From Kiritimatiellia bacterium (GTDB taxonomy: Bacteria > Verrucomicrobiota > Kiritimatiellia > RFP12 > DVOR01): a stretch of DNA of 59,372 nucleotides. Positions 1-8,017 of the stretch are shown here, one piece after another. How positions within the stretch are numbered: position 1 is the stretch's first letter; every line of letters starts with the position of its first letter. The stretch covers positions 1 through 59,372 of the forward strand of contig JAFYWN010000004.1 in NCBI GenBank assembly GCA_017558005.1. The letters run 5' to 3'. The notes beneath the pieces were generated by a model. The model was not told the DNA's origin. It saw only the letters and a list, made by a program, of their open reading frames with translations, and made no database searches. The translations under genes and the position numbers were made by a program.

Positions 1-410
1 ATCGCTGACTTTGGTCACCCAATTTCGCTGATATTGCTCGGGAATTTCGCTGATATTGCTCACCAATTTCGCTGATATTGACCCGGAATTGCTTTAGCTT
101 TCCCCCAAAAAGCTGCTACTTGTTGATAACTTTTCTATCACTCTGGGGCCAAAATTTCGCAAGGAAGCGACTGTAGCGGAGTTAATTTTGCCCTATTTTT
201 GTATTATCTCTTTAATTACCAAAGTGTTATGCAATTTTAGCAAAGTCGAGCAAAAGTGCCGAAAATCCACAAATCCGCCGAAGATTTTCCCAAAAACTGC
301 GTCGAAAAAAGTGAATTGTTGATAACTTGTTGATAACTCAAAAAAGTTTTCAACAGGCGAAAAATCGATGAAATTTTCGAAAAAGTGACAAACCTGCGCA
401 CGGTTTTTTA
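1..410 (+). repeat. Composite non-coding repeat, copy 1 (iterons plus DnaA-box-like sites)
   Basis: Three exact copies of AATTTCGCTGATATTG sit at 21, 43 and 65, an exact 22-bp period. A degenerate fourth unit lies at the very start of the window, 23 bp upstream. Downstream are TGTTGATAA at 121, 317 and 328 (the last two 11 bp apart) and TTTTCAACA at 347. These are close to the reverse complement of, or to, the DnaA box TTATNCACA. The whole block recurs in the same orientation and order at 26531-26945. The iterons resemble multiple terminal repeats such as those of IS21-type elements, but no transposase is present in the window. The origin-like reading and the IS-end reading are both inference. 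Confidence 0.8.
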
Positions 411-467
411 AGGGATGAAAGGGATTTTAAAGGGACAGAAGAGATAAGAGCGATAGAAGGGATCGAT

Positions 468-710
468 GTGGGGGCGGCGCCGCCCCCACATTAAATCTCC
501 TTTATCCCCTCTCCCTTTCTTCCCGTGAGCACCAGAAAAAGCATCCGCCAGGATGCGTAGCGTGCAGGACTCAGTTCTGCCGCAGGGGCGTGGGGGCGGC
601 GTCGCCCCCACATTAAATCTCCTTTATCCCCCCTCCCTTTTACCCTCCCGTGAGCACCAGAAAAAGCATCCGCCAGGATGCGTAGCGTGCAGGACTAGTC
701 CTGCCGCTTC
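468..710 (+). repeat. Tandem 122-bp unit with GC-rich palindrome
   Basis: Two direct copies start at 468 and 590. Each opens with a near-perfect 22-bp palindrome of the form GTGGGGGCG...CGCCCCCAC; the first copy is perfectly self-complementary. A pyrimidine-rich stretch follows, then a small hairpin GCATCC-GCCA-GGATGC and a GCAGGACT...CTGC hairpin. The same units reappear at 26963-27234, where the hairpin part is inverted. The short open frames crossing this block change frame between copies and are not credible genes. This accounts for the gene-free stretch before 779. Confidence 0.8.
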
Positions 711-778
711 ACATTCCCACATAGGCACGCTCTTATTGGATGAAGTTTGCTATGATTTTAGTGAAAGGAAGTTTGTGA

Positions 779-1240
779 ATGCAGTTGCTCTTTGTTTGTC
801 ATGGAAATATTTGCCGTTCAACAATGGCTGAAAGTGTCATGGCCCATCTCTTAACGCAGGCGGGGTTTGATGCGAACATTTCGGTTGATTCCGCGGCCAC
901 AAGCACCGAAGAAATCGGCAATCCTCCGCATTACGGCACACGTCAAGAATTAGCGCGACGCAAAGTGCCACTCTGTCCGCATCGCGCAAAGCAGATTACC
1001 TTACACGAGGCCCAACGCGCCGACCTCATTTTGGCGATGGACCATGCGAATGTGCGTAATCTCCAACGGATGTTGCCACCCCATCTGCACCACAAGATTA
1101 AGTTACTCCTCTCATTTGCAGGGGTTGAACGAGAAATCGCCGACCCTTGGTACACAGGCGAATTTGGCCAAACCTATGAAGATGTCTTCATGGGCTGCAC
1201 GGCACTCTTGCAGACACTCCAAGCAGATCAGCCTCTGTAA
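779..1240 (+). CDS. Low-molecular-weight protein-tyrosine phosphatase
   Basis: A 153-residue protein of the usual family length. The P-loop CX5R is at residues 7-13 (CHGNICR, followed by ST), and the general-acid loop DPW is near the C-terminus (ADPWYTGE). Members dephosphorylate phosphotyrosine on proteins, often bacterial tyrosine kinases of capsule or exopolysaccharide export, and some act on small phosphoesters or arsenate. The start is supported by GAAAGGAAG just upstream. It is the first gene after the 5' repeat block and is followed 107 bp later by thioredoxin. No tyrosine kinase lies in the window, so the partner is unknown. Family assignment is secure; the substrate is not. Confidence 0.93.
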   Translation: MQLLFVCHGNICRSTMAESVMAHLLTQAGFDANISVDSAATSTEEIGNPPHYGTRQELARRKVPLCPHRAKQITLHEAQRADLILAMDHANVRNLQRMLPPHLHHKIKLLLSFAGVEREIADPWYTGEFGQTYEDVFMGCTALLQTLQADQPL

Positions 1241-1299
1241 CTTCGTGAACCGAACGAAGACCTGCCCATCTTTTTCTCTCGCACGCACGTATGTACCTA

Positions 1300-1308
1300 T
1301 GGTATAAT
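1300..1308 (+). promoter_or_regulatory. Extended -10 promoter of thioredoxin gene
   Basis: TGG followed by a consensus TATAAT at 1303-1308 gives an extended -10. No clear -35 is visible. The expected leader is about 35 nt, ending in a GAGGAA ribosome site. Confidence 0.55.
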
Positions 1309-1347
1309 GTTGCCATCTTTTAAACTTTGTCTCACAGAGGAATTGTT

Positions 1348-1671
1348 ATGACTCTTGAACACTATGATGCGACGAACATCGCGGACGCCATTGCTTCCGG
1401 CATTACGATTGTAGACTTTTGGGCCACTTGGTGCGGTCCGTGCAAGATGCAAGGAGCAATCCTTGAAAAGATGGAATTGCCGCCTGAGATGGAAGGTAAA
1501 GTTCGCATCGGCAAGTTGGATATTGACAAAGCTCCGTTGGTCGCGGCACAGTACAAAGTGCAGTCCATCCCGACATTGATCCTCTTCAAAGATGGTCAAC
1601 CCGTTGAAACGATGGTGGGCTTACAACGTGCAGATGCCATTTTGGCGAAACTCTCTGCTGCGCTTCAGTAA
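1348..1671 (+). CDS. trxA: Thioredoxin
   Basis: A 107-residue single-domain thioredoxin with active site WCGPC at residues 28-32 and the cis-proline region SIPTLILF. It reduces disulfides in cytoplasmic proteins using electrons from thioredoxin reductase, which is not in the window. The start at 1348 is chosen over an upstream frame extension at 1327 because GAGGAATTGTT gives a well-placed ribosome site and the chain then has normal thioredoxin length. It has its own extended -10 promoter and a hairpin terminator right after it, so it is probably monocistronic. Confidence 0.96.
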   Translation: MTLEHYDATNIADAIASGITIVDFWATWCGPCKMQGAILEKMELPPEMEGKVRIGKLDIDKAPLVAAQYKVQSIPTLILFKDGQPVETMVGLQRADAILAKLSAALQ

Positions 1672-1682
1672 TCACAAACCTT

Positions 1683-1721
1683 AAGAGGTCGCGCATGACT
1701 GCGCGGCCTCTTGCGTTTTTT
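1683..1721 (+). terminator. Rho-independent terminator of thioredoxin gene
   Basis: AAGAGG (1683-1688) pairs with CCTCTT (1707-1712), with an inner GCGC/GCGC stem, followed by GCGTTTTTT. The next gene starts only a few bases after the T-tract. Confidence 0.8.
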
Positions 1722-1724
1722 CTC

Positions 1725-2276
1725 ATGAAAACACTCTCTTGTTTCCTTTTAATGACGCTCCTTTGCGCGACATCAGCCTTTGGTCAGCGCACCATTTCCC
1801 CTGCCTCACAAGCCTTTGCCCAACAGGCGCAAGCGCTTCGTGAAATTCAATACTCGCTGCAGGAGCTCTCTGCCAAGGTGGAAGCCCTTGAGCAACAACA
1901 ATTTACGCTTGCCTCGCGCCTTGCCGCACTTGAACGTGGTGGTAATGCCGCCACGAAGGATGATTTAGCCGCCTTACGCGCCGATTTTGATGCGCTAAAG
2001 AACGAACAAGGCAAGATGCGCGGTGAAATCGTTAGCGATCTCTCCAATAAGATTAAGACGATTGCCGAAAAGCAGCGCGCCGCAGCGGCCGCAGCCGCAG
2101 AGCAACAGCGCGCCGCACAAAAGAGTGGTTATACCCACGTTGTGGAAGCGGGCCAGACCATCTCTGCCATTGCGCAGGCTTATAAAGTTCCTGCCGCTTC
2201 GATTATGAAGGCAAACAAGATTAAGGACGCGACTAAGATTCGCGTGGGTCAAGAACTCTTCATTCCTGACCCGTAA
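1725..2276 (+). CDS. LysM-domain coiled-coil secreted protein
   Basis: The 183-residue product begins with a hydrophobic signal sequence (MKTLSCFLLMTLLCATSAFG). A charged Gln/Glu/Ala-rich coiled coil follows (about residues 30-130), including an alanine run. A C-terminal LysM domain (about 135-183) runs from HVVEAGQTISAIAQAY to VGQELFIPDP. LysM binds peptidoglycan N-acetylglucosamine, so the protein probably sits in the periplasm against the wall. The start at 1725 is chosen because it opens the signal peptide; the longer frame from 1695 would begin inside the thioredoxin terminator hairpin. No clear Shine-Dalgarno sequence is visible. Specific role unknown. Confidence 0.85.
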   Translation: MKTLSCFLLMTLLCATSAFGQRTISPASQAFAQQAQALREIQYSLQELSAKVEALEQQQFTLASRLAALERGGNAATKDDLAALRADFDALKNEQGKMRGEIVSDLSNKIKTIAEKQRAAAAAAAEQQRAAQKSGYTHVVEAGQTISAIAQAYKVPAASIMKANKIKDATKIRVGQELFIPDP

Positions 2277-2325
2277 TTTTCAAGTCCTCCCGCCCCCTTT
2301 TAATTCAAACGAATAGAAATACACC

Positions 2326-4047
2326 ATGAACACCATGATCGCCTCCTCTTCTACCGTTTTTACCTTCGCGACCTTTGCGTCCGTAGTCGGCGGCCTCGGC
2401 ATCTTCTTGCTCGGCATGAAGCAAATTTCTGAAGGGCTTCAAGCCGTTGCAGGGCCTAAGATGCGCAAGCTTGTTGCTGCCGCCACAACCAATCGCTTTG
2501 CGGGCGTCGCAACCGGTGCCATTGTAACAGGTATCATTCAAGCCTCCGCCGTGACGACCGTGATGGTGGTGGGTATGGTCACCTCCGGCATCATGACACT
2601 GATGCAGGCGATTAACGTCATCATTGGTGCGAACATCGGTACGACCGTGACGGCGTGGTTGGTGGCAATCTTCCCGAAATTGGATGCAACCTTCGGCCTT
2701 GGTCTCGCGGGCTTCTCGGCATTGGTTTACCTCTTTGCCAAAAAGGAATCGTGGAAGTATTGGGGCTTAATCTTCTTGGGCCTCGGCTTAATTTTCTACG
2801 GCTTGGATTTGGTCAAGAGCAATATGTCCCCGCTCTCCCAAACTGAAAGCTTTATCAATGCACTTAAATCTTTCGCGGTGACCGATCCCGTCTCTGGTGC
2901 CTTCTCCGTTTGGGGAATGCTCAAGTGTATTTTCGTGGGTGCCGTGGCAACTGCACTCATTCAGAGTTCTTCGGCGACTACCGCCATCGCCGTGGTCTTG
3001 GTGACGCAGCGCATGATTTCCTTTGATACGGCCGCCACGCTTGTGCTCGGTATGAACATTGGCACCACGGTCACCACTTGGTTTGCCGCCATCGGCGCTC
3101 CCACAGATGCGCGTCGTGCGGCATTGGCGCACACGCTCTTCAACCTCATCGGCGTGATTATCATGGCGCCCTTCTTCCCCTTATTGCTTCCTTTAGCCGA
3201 CAAGATTTTCGGTATCTCTCAGATGGATACCACTGGGCTCGGCTTTGCCGTTGCGGGGATTCACACTGCGTTCAACATGATTAACACGGGGATCTTCTTG
3301 CCCTTCACCTCGCAGTTCGCATGGGTCATTACGCGCATTATTCCGGATGCAAAGATTCACGAATTGCCGCGCTTGACGGTGTTGAATCCGCTCAAACTCG
3401 CCCCTGTCGTGGCCGTGGAACAGGCCCGCAAAGAAGTGGAACAAATGAGCCACCGTTGCGAAGCGGTAATCAACGATGTTCGCAACATCCTCGTGGGAGA
3501 AGGGACTGAAGAAAACGAGAATAGCATCTTCCACGCCGAAGAAGAACTCGACATCTTGCAACACGAAGTGTCTCAGTTCCTCGGTGTCATTATGACGACC
3601 AATCTGCCTTCGGATGTCGCCAATCGTGCACGTATGCTGCTCCGCGTCGCTGACGAACTTGAATCCGTCTCCGATGACATGGCCGCCCTCGTCAAGCAAT
3701 TCATTCGTATGCGTAAGGCAAATATGAAGCTCTCCGATCGTGGCCAGGCAGACTTGCTCAGCCTACACGACATGTGCAAGACCTTCGCAGGGACAGTCTT
3801 TGAAGCCTTCCGTCAAGGTAAGGTGCATGCCGCAGATCTCCTGAACCATATGCACTCGGATGCCTCGAGCATCACCGTGCGCGTGAAGGAAATCCGTAAG
3901 GCTCAAATGACCCGTATGGCCGACAAGGATCCAACGCTCAATCCGCTCTGCACAGTAATCGTGCTTGACATCTTAAACCTCTACCGCCGTTTGAAGGAAG
4001 ACTGCCTCAATATCGGTGAAGCGATGTTGGAAGAAGGTCGCATCTAA
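2326..4047 (+). CDS. Na/Pi cotransporter family protein with PhoU-like tail (paralogue 1)
   Basis: A 573-residue inner-membrane protein. Two Na/Pi-cotransporter (NptA/YjbB-like) hydrophobic repeats occupy about residues 15-345, and a helical PhoU-like cytoplasmic domain about 360-573. The family moves phosphate with sodium, in or out. The second repeat keeps the signature QSSSATT, but the first reads QASAVTT, losing serines conserved in its neighbour. An adjacent paralogue starts 46 bp downstream. Stretches of near-identical DNA between the two (3351-3407 here) point to duplication with local gene conversion. The ribosome site is weak. Direction of transport is not predictable. Confidence 0.9.
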   Translation: MNTMIASSSTVFTFATFASVVGGLGIFLLGMKQISEGLQAVAGPKMRKLVAAATTNRFAGVATGAIVTGIIQASAVTTVMVVGMVTSGIMTLMQAINVIIGANIGTTVTAWLVAIFPKLDATFGLGLAGFSALVYLFAKKESWKYWGLIFLGLGLIFYGLDLVKSNMSPLSQTESFINALKSFAVTDPVSGAFSVWGMLKCIFVGAVATALIQSSSATTAIAVVLVTQRMISFDTAATLVLGMNIGTTVTTWFAAIGAPTDARRAALAHTLFNLIGVIIMAPFFPLLLPLADKIFGISQMDTTGLGFAVAGIHTAFNMINTGIFLPFTSQFAWVITRIIPDAKIHELPRLTVLNPLKLAPVVAVEQARKEVEQMSHRCEAVINDVRNILVGEGTEENENSIFHAEEELDILQHEVSQFLGVIMTTNLPSDVANRARMLLRVADELESVSDDMAALVKQFIRMRKANMKLSDRGQADLLSLHDMCKTFAGTVFEAFRQGKVHAADLLNHMHSDASSITVRVKEIRKAQMTRMADKDPTLNPLCTVIVLDILNLYRRLKEDCLNIGEAMLEEGRI

Positions 4048-4092
4048 GGTTTTTCCCAACTCACGTCTGTACACCAAAACGAGGACAAGTTT

Positions 4093-5832
4093 ATGCCCCT
4101 GTTTGCAGAAGTCGTCTCTAAATTCTCCATCATTGAAGCCAATTTCACGGCGATGGCAATCCTCTCCTGTGTGCTTGGCGGGCTTGGTATCTTCTTGCTC
4201 GGCATGCAGCAAATCTCCGAGGGGCTGCAAGGTGTCGCAGGACCAAAGATGCGTAAACTCGTGGCGGCCGCGACAACCAATCGTTTTGCGGGGGTTGCCA
4301 CAGGTACCATCGTGACAGCGATTGTCCAAAGTTCCTCTGTCACCACGGTGATGGTGGTGGGTATGGTGACCTCTGGCATCATGACCTTGACGCAGGCAAT
4401 CAATGTAATTATTGGTGCAAACATTGGTACCACCGCCACAGCATGGTTAGTGGCCGCCTTCCCCAAAATTGGCACCACCGCGATTGCATTCATCATCGGT
4501 GTGGCGGCCATCATCTATCTCTTTGCCAAGCGTGAAGGATGGAAATTTATTGGGCTCATCTTTTTAGGGCTCGGGCTCATCTTCTTCGGGCTTGACTTCA
4601 TCAAGGGTGCGATGGACCCTATCGCAAGTTCTGATGGATTGCGCGAAGTGATGTCGATGTTTAGCGCTGTTGATAGCGCGGGCAACTTCTCTGCGTGGGG
4701 CATGTTTAAATGCGTCTGCGTCGGAGCGGTGGCGACTGCAATCGTACAGAGTTCCTCGGCGACCACTGGTATTGCCATCATTTTGGTGGCTCAAGGAAGC
4801 ATTGACTTCTACTCCGCCGCAACGCTTGTGCTCGGCATGAATATCGGCACGACCATCACCGCTTGGCTTGCAGCACTGAATGCACCAACGGAAGCCCGTC
4901 GTGCTGCCCTTGCTCACTCACTCTTTAACATCATCGGCACCTGCATCATGGCACCGCTCTTCCCGATTGCGTTGCCAATTGCCAACAAAATGTTTGGCAT
5001 TGAGGCCATGGATGCCACCGACTTGACCTTCGCAGTCGCTGGCGTGCACACAGCTTTCAACGTTGTCAACACCTGCTTCTTCCTGCCAATTGTCAAACAA
5101 TTTGCAACCCTCATCGCACGCATCATCCCGGATTCAAAGATTCACGAATTGCCGCGCTTGACGGTGTTGAATCCGCTCAAACTCGCCCCTGTTGTGGCCG
5201 TGGAACAGGCCCGCAAGGAGGTGGAGCAGATGAGTAAGCGCTGTGAGGTCATCATTGATAAGTTGCGCACCTTCTTGACGCACAGCAATACCGAAGATAT
5301 TGAAAAAGACATCTTCCATGCAGAAGAAGAACTTGACATCTTGCAACACGAAGTGGCGCAGTTCTTGGGGGTCATTATGACGACCAACCTGCCCTCTGAT
5401 GTGGCCAATCGTGCACGTATGCTCTTACGCGTAGCAGACGAATTCGAAACGGTCTCTGATGACGTGGTGGCGATTCAAAAACAATTTATCCGCATGCGAA
5501 AAGCCAATATGTCCCTCTCTGAACGTTGTCAAAACGACTTGCTCGGATTGCACGATATGTGCCGCGCCTTCGCGGGGATGGCCTTTGACGCCTTCCGTCA
5601 AGGTAAAATGCATGCCGTTGACCTCTTAAATCACTTGCATACAGATGCCAATGGAATTACCGTGCGTGTGAAGGAGATTCGCCAGGATCAGATGAATCGT
5701 ATGGCAGAAAAGGATCCGACCTTGAATCCGATTTGCGCCATTGTAACGTTGGACATCTTAAACATCTATCGTCGCCTGAAGGAAGACTGCCTCAATATCG
5801 GTGAAGCGATGTTGGAAGAAAGTCGCATGTAA
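4093..5832 (+). CDS. Na/Pi cotransporter family protein with PhoU-like tail (paralogue 2)
   Basis: A 579-residue tandem paralogue of the preceding gene with the same architecture: membrane core of two inverted repeats, then a PhoU-like helical domain. Both signature motifs are intact (QSSSVTT in repeat 1, QSSSATT in repeat 2), unlike the upstream copy. It is preceded by GAGGACAAGTTT, which places the start. It is probably co-transcribed with the first copy and with rpe, which starts 9 bp after its stop. It likely moves inorganic phosphate with sodium at the inner membrane. The pair may form a heteromer or have split substrates; the sequence alone does not decide. Confidence 0.9.
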   Translation: MPLFAEVVSKFSIIEANFTAMAILSCVLGGLGIFLLGMQQISEGLQGVAGPKMRKLVAAATTNRFAGVATGTIVTAIVQSSSVTTVMVVGMVTSGIMTLTQAINVIIGANIGTTATAWLVAAFPKIGTTAIAFIIGVAAIIYLFAKREGWKFIGLIFLGLGLIFFGLDFIKGAMDPIASSDGLREVMSMFSAVDSAGNFSAWGMFKCVCVGAVATAIVQSSSATTGIAIILVAQGSIDFYSAATLVLGMNIGTTITAWLAALNAPTEARRAALAHSLFNIIGTCIMAPLFPIALPIANKMFGIEAMDATDLTFAVAGVHTAFNVVNTCFFLPIVKQFATLIARIIPDSKIHELPRLTVLNPLKLAPVVAVEQARKEVEQMSKRCEVIIDKLRTFLTHSNTEDIEKDIFHAEEELDILQHEVAQFLGVIMTTNLPSDVANRARMLLRVADEFETVSDDVVAIQKQFIRMRKANMSLSERCQNDLLGLHDMCRAFAGMAFDAFRQGKMHAVDLLNHLHTDANGITVRVKEIRQDQMNRMAEKDPTLNPICAIVTLDILNIYRRLKEDCLNIGEAMLEESRM

Positions 5833-5841
5833 GGATTTGGC

Positions 5842-6516
5842 ATGAATATTCAGATTTTACCCTCCCTGCTCGCAGCAGACCTTGCCCATCTCGGCGATGA
5901 GATTCGTCGTGTCGCAGCGGCTGGTGCAGATGCGCTCCATTTAGACATTATGGATGGGCACTTTGTGCCGAATCTCTCCTTTGCACCAGATACCTCTGCG
6001 CTCTGCAAAAAGTACCTTCCTGAAGGTTTTCCGATTAACACGCACCTCATGATGACCAATCCGGATAAGTACGCAGGGCGCTTCATTGAAAAGGGAAGCA
6101 CTACGGTACAGTTCCACCTCGAGATGCGCGAGCAGATTGATGTGCGAGCACTCGCATCTGAAATTCGTGCCAAGGGCGCACGCGTGGGCTTAGTCGTGAA
6201 TCCCGACACCCCCGCTGAAGTGGTCCGCCCCTACCTTGATTGCGCTGACGAAATTCTCTGCATGACCGTCTTCCCAGGTTATGGCGGTCAGTCATTCATC
6301 GCCGATGTCTTACCCAAAATCACCGCAATCCGTGCCATGGCTCCCGAGATGGACATCATGGTGGATGGTGGCGTGAACTTTGAAACAGCAGAACTCGCCG
6401 CGGCGGCAGGGGCAAATGCATTTGTCGCAGGCTCCTTCCTCTTTAAGCAAACCGACATGAAGGCTGCGATCGAAGAACTTCGAGCACGTTGTGCAGCAGC
6501 TTTCCGCGCATCCTAA
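5842..6516 (+). CDS. rpe: Ribulose-phosphate 3-epimerase
   Basis: A 224-residue TIM-barrel enzyme of normal length. It interconverts ribulose-5-phosphate and xylulose-5-phosphate in the pentose phosphate pathway and is metal dependent. Visible motifs are LLAADLAHLGDE at the N-terminus, LHLDIMDGHFVPNLSF (metal and catalytic Asp), MTVFPGYGGQSFI and MVDGGVN (phosphate site and second catalytic Asp). AAGGATTTGGC precedes the start. It lies 9 bp after the phosphate-transporter pair and 10 bp before the MATE gene, so it is part of one plus-strand transcription unit. Confidence 0.97.
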   Translation: MNIQILPSLLAADLAHLGDEIRRVAAAGADALHLDIMDGHFVPNLSFAPDTSALCKKYLPEGFPINTHLMMTNPDKYAGRFIEKGSTTVQFHLEMREQIDVRALASEIRAKGARVGLVVNPDTPAEVVRPYLDCADEILCMTVFPGYGGQSFIADVLPKITAIRAMAPEMDIMVDGGVNFETAELAAAAGANAFVAGSFLFKQTDMKAAIEELRARCAAAFRAS

Positions 6517-6526
6517 GTAATCGCCA

Positions 6527-7942
6527 ATGGCCAGCGATCGTCTCGTTAAAGAACTTGGGCGTTATCCAATCGCTCCGTTGCTTTGGAAGTATTCCCTTCC
6601 ATCCATCGTTGGCATGTTGGTCTCTGCGCTCTACAATGTCGTAGACCGTCTCTATGTCGGGCAATGCGTTGGGCCAGACGGGCTAGCGGGCTTTGCGTTG
6701 ACCTTCCCTGCGATGATGATTACCGTTGCCTTTGGTACTTTGATTGGCCACGGCACGGCGACTTGCATCTCTATCGCAATGGGCCAAGGGAAGCGACACG
6801 TCGCGCAGTGTTACTTAGGGCAAGCGATTTGCCTCTTCCTCGTGCTCTCGCTTACGCTCTATCCCCTCTGCGCCCTCTTTGTGGAGCCCATCCTCTTACT
6901 TGCGGGCGGCACGCCTGCAACGGTGAAGCATGCCGCGCCCTACATGCAGGTGGTCTACTGCACCGTCTTCTTCCAATATCTTGCTCACGCGCTCAATAAC
7001 ACCCTACGCGCCGACGGCTTCCCCCGCAAGGCCCTCATCTCGATGTTGCTGGGTGCAATCATCAATACCATCATTGACCCCTTCTTCATCTTTGACGAGG
7101 TGCCGCTTTACTTTTTCACGGTTCCCGGATTAGACATGGGAATTGTGGGTGCAGCAATCGCAACCGTACTCTCACAGATTGTCACGGCTATTTGGGTGCT
7201 CAGCCACTTCTTCGGTAAACAGACCTCAATCCCGCTTAAATTTGGTTACATCAAAATCTACAAGCCCCTTATTTGGGGAATGCTCTTTTTGGGATTACCC
7301 TCCTTTGCCCTCAATATTGTGGGCAGTGGGGTCAACACGTTGTACAACATCCTCTTTCGTGAGTATGCGCCCTCAATTAAGGTGGCCGAGTGTGAAATCG
7401 CCTCAATCGGCATCATCATGACCATCCAAATGCTTTTGTGTATGCCTGTCTTAGGCATTGCAATGGGCATGGGGCCCCTCCTCGGCTTCAATACAGGTGC
7501 GAAGAATCATCTTCGTGTAAAGATGATCTTTAACCTCGCAGCCTGGTGGGGAGGCGCATGGATTTTCATCACCTCCACACTTACTATCCTCTTCCGCGAG
7601 CAAATCTTCAAACTCTTCTGTCGCGAAGAAATGGCCGCCGAACTCCTTTCCGTTGGGCCGACCAACATGATGATCTTCTTCGCAGGCTTTCAGTTTGTGG
7701 GTTATGCCATCATCGTGGGTCAATATTTCCAAGCGACAGGCCATGGCACCGTCAGCCTCATGATGAGTCTTTCGCGCCAATGTCTCCTCTTGGTTCCCTT
7801 AATGCTCATCATCCCCAGATTTTTTGGTCCCGTTGGGATTTGGTGGGCGGCACCGGTTTCGGATGTGCTCTCAGTCCTTATTGCGGTAGGCTTCCATCTC
7901 TATGAGAGAAGACGGCTCAACCAAATAATTGCAATGGCGTAA
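6527..7942 (+). CDS. MATE family multidrug/cation antiporter
   Basis: A 471-residue membrane protein with about 12 hydrophobic segments in two related halves. The N-terminal half carries the typical P-x-[IV]-x-x-M pattern (SLPSIVGMLVSALYNVVDRL), and NAALRADG-like residues appear as NNTLRADGFPR. MATE proteins export drugs or metabolites in exchange for Na+ or H+. There is no good ribosome site, so translation is probably coupled to rpe 10 bp upstream. A bidirectional terminator follows at 7973-8000. Closest in style to the NorM/DinF-type branch of Firmicutes and gut anaerobes; substrate unknown. Confidence 0.92.
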   Translation: MASDRLVKELGRYPIAPLLWKYSLPSIVGMLVSALYNVVDRLYVGQCVGPDGLAGFALTFPAMMITVAFGTLIGHGTATCISIAMGQGKRHVAQCYLGQAICLFLVLSLTLYPLCALFVEPILLLAGGTPATVKHAAPYMQVVYCTVFFQYLAHALNNTLRADGFPRKALISMLLGAIINTIIDPFFIFDEVPLYFFTVPGLDMGIVGAAIATVLSQIVTAIWVLSHFFGKQTSIPLKFGYIKIYKPLIWGMLFLGLPSFALNIVGSGVNTLYNILFREYAPSIKVAECEIASIGIIMTIQMLLCMPVLGIAMGMGPLLGFNTGAKNHLRVKMIFNLAAWWGGAWIFITSTLTILFREQIFKLFCREEMAAELLSVGPTNMMIFFAGFQFVGYAIIVGQYFQATGHGTVSLMMSLSRQCLLLVPLMLIIPRFFGPVGIWWAAPVSDVLSVLIAVGFHLYERRRLNQIIAMA

Positions 7943-7972
7943 TCGCCCCCAAGCGTCACCATTACAAAAAAA

Positions 7973-8000
7973 GGATCTCCGTCATCGGAGATCCTTTTTT
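7973..8000. terminator. Bidirectional terminator between MATE and YeiH genes
   Basis: GGATCTCCG-TCAT-CGGAGATCC forms a perfect 9-bp stem flanked by an A-run on the left and a T-run on the right, so it can stop both converging genes. Confidence 0.9.
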
Positions 8001-8017
8001 ATTCTAATTGAAATCCA

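Noticed and set aside
1327..1347. Upstream start for thioredoxin
   Set aside because: It would place the start before the GAGGAA ribosome site and add residues not found in the family.
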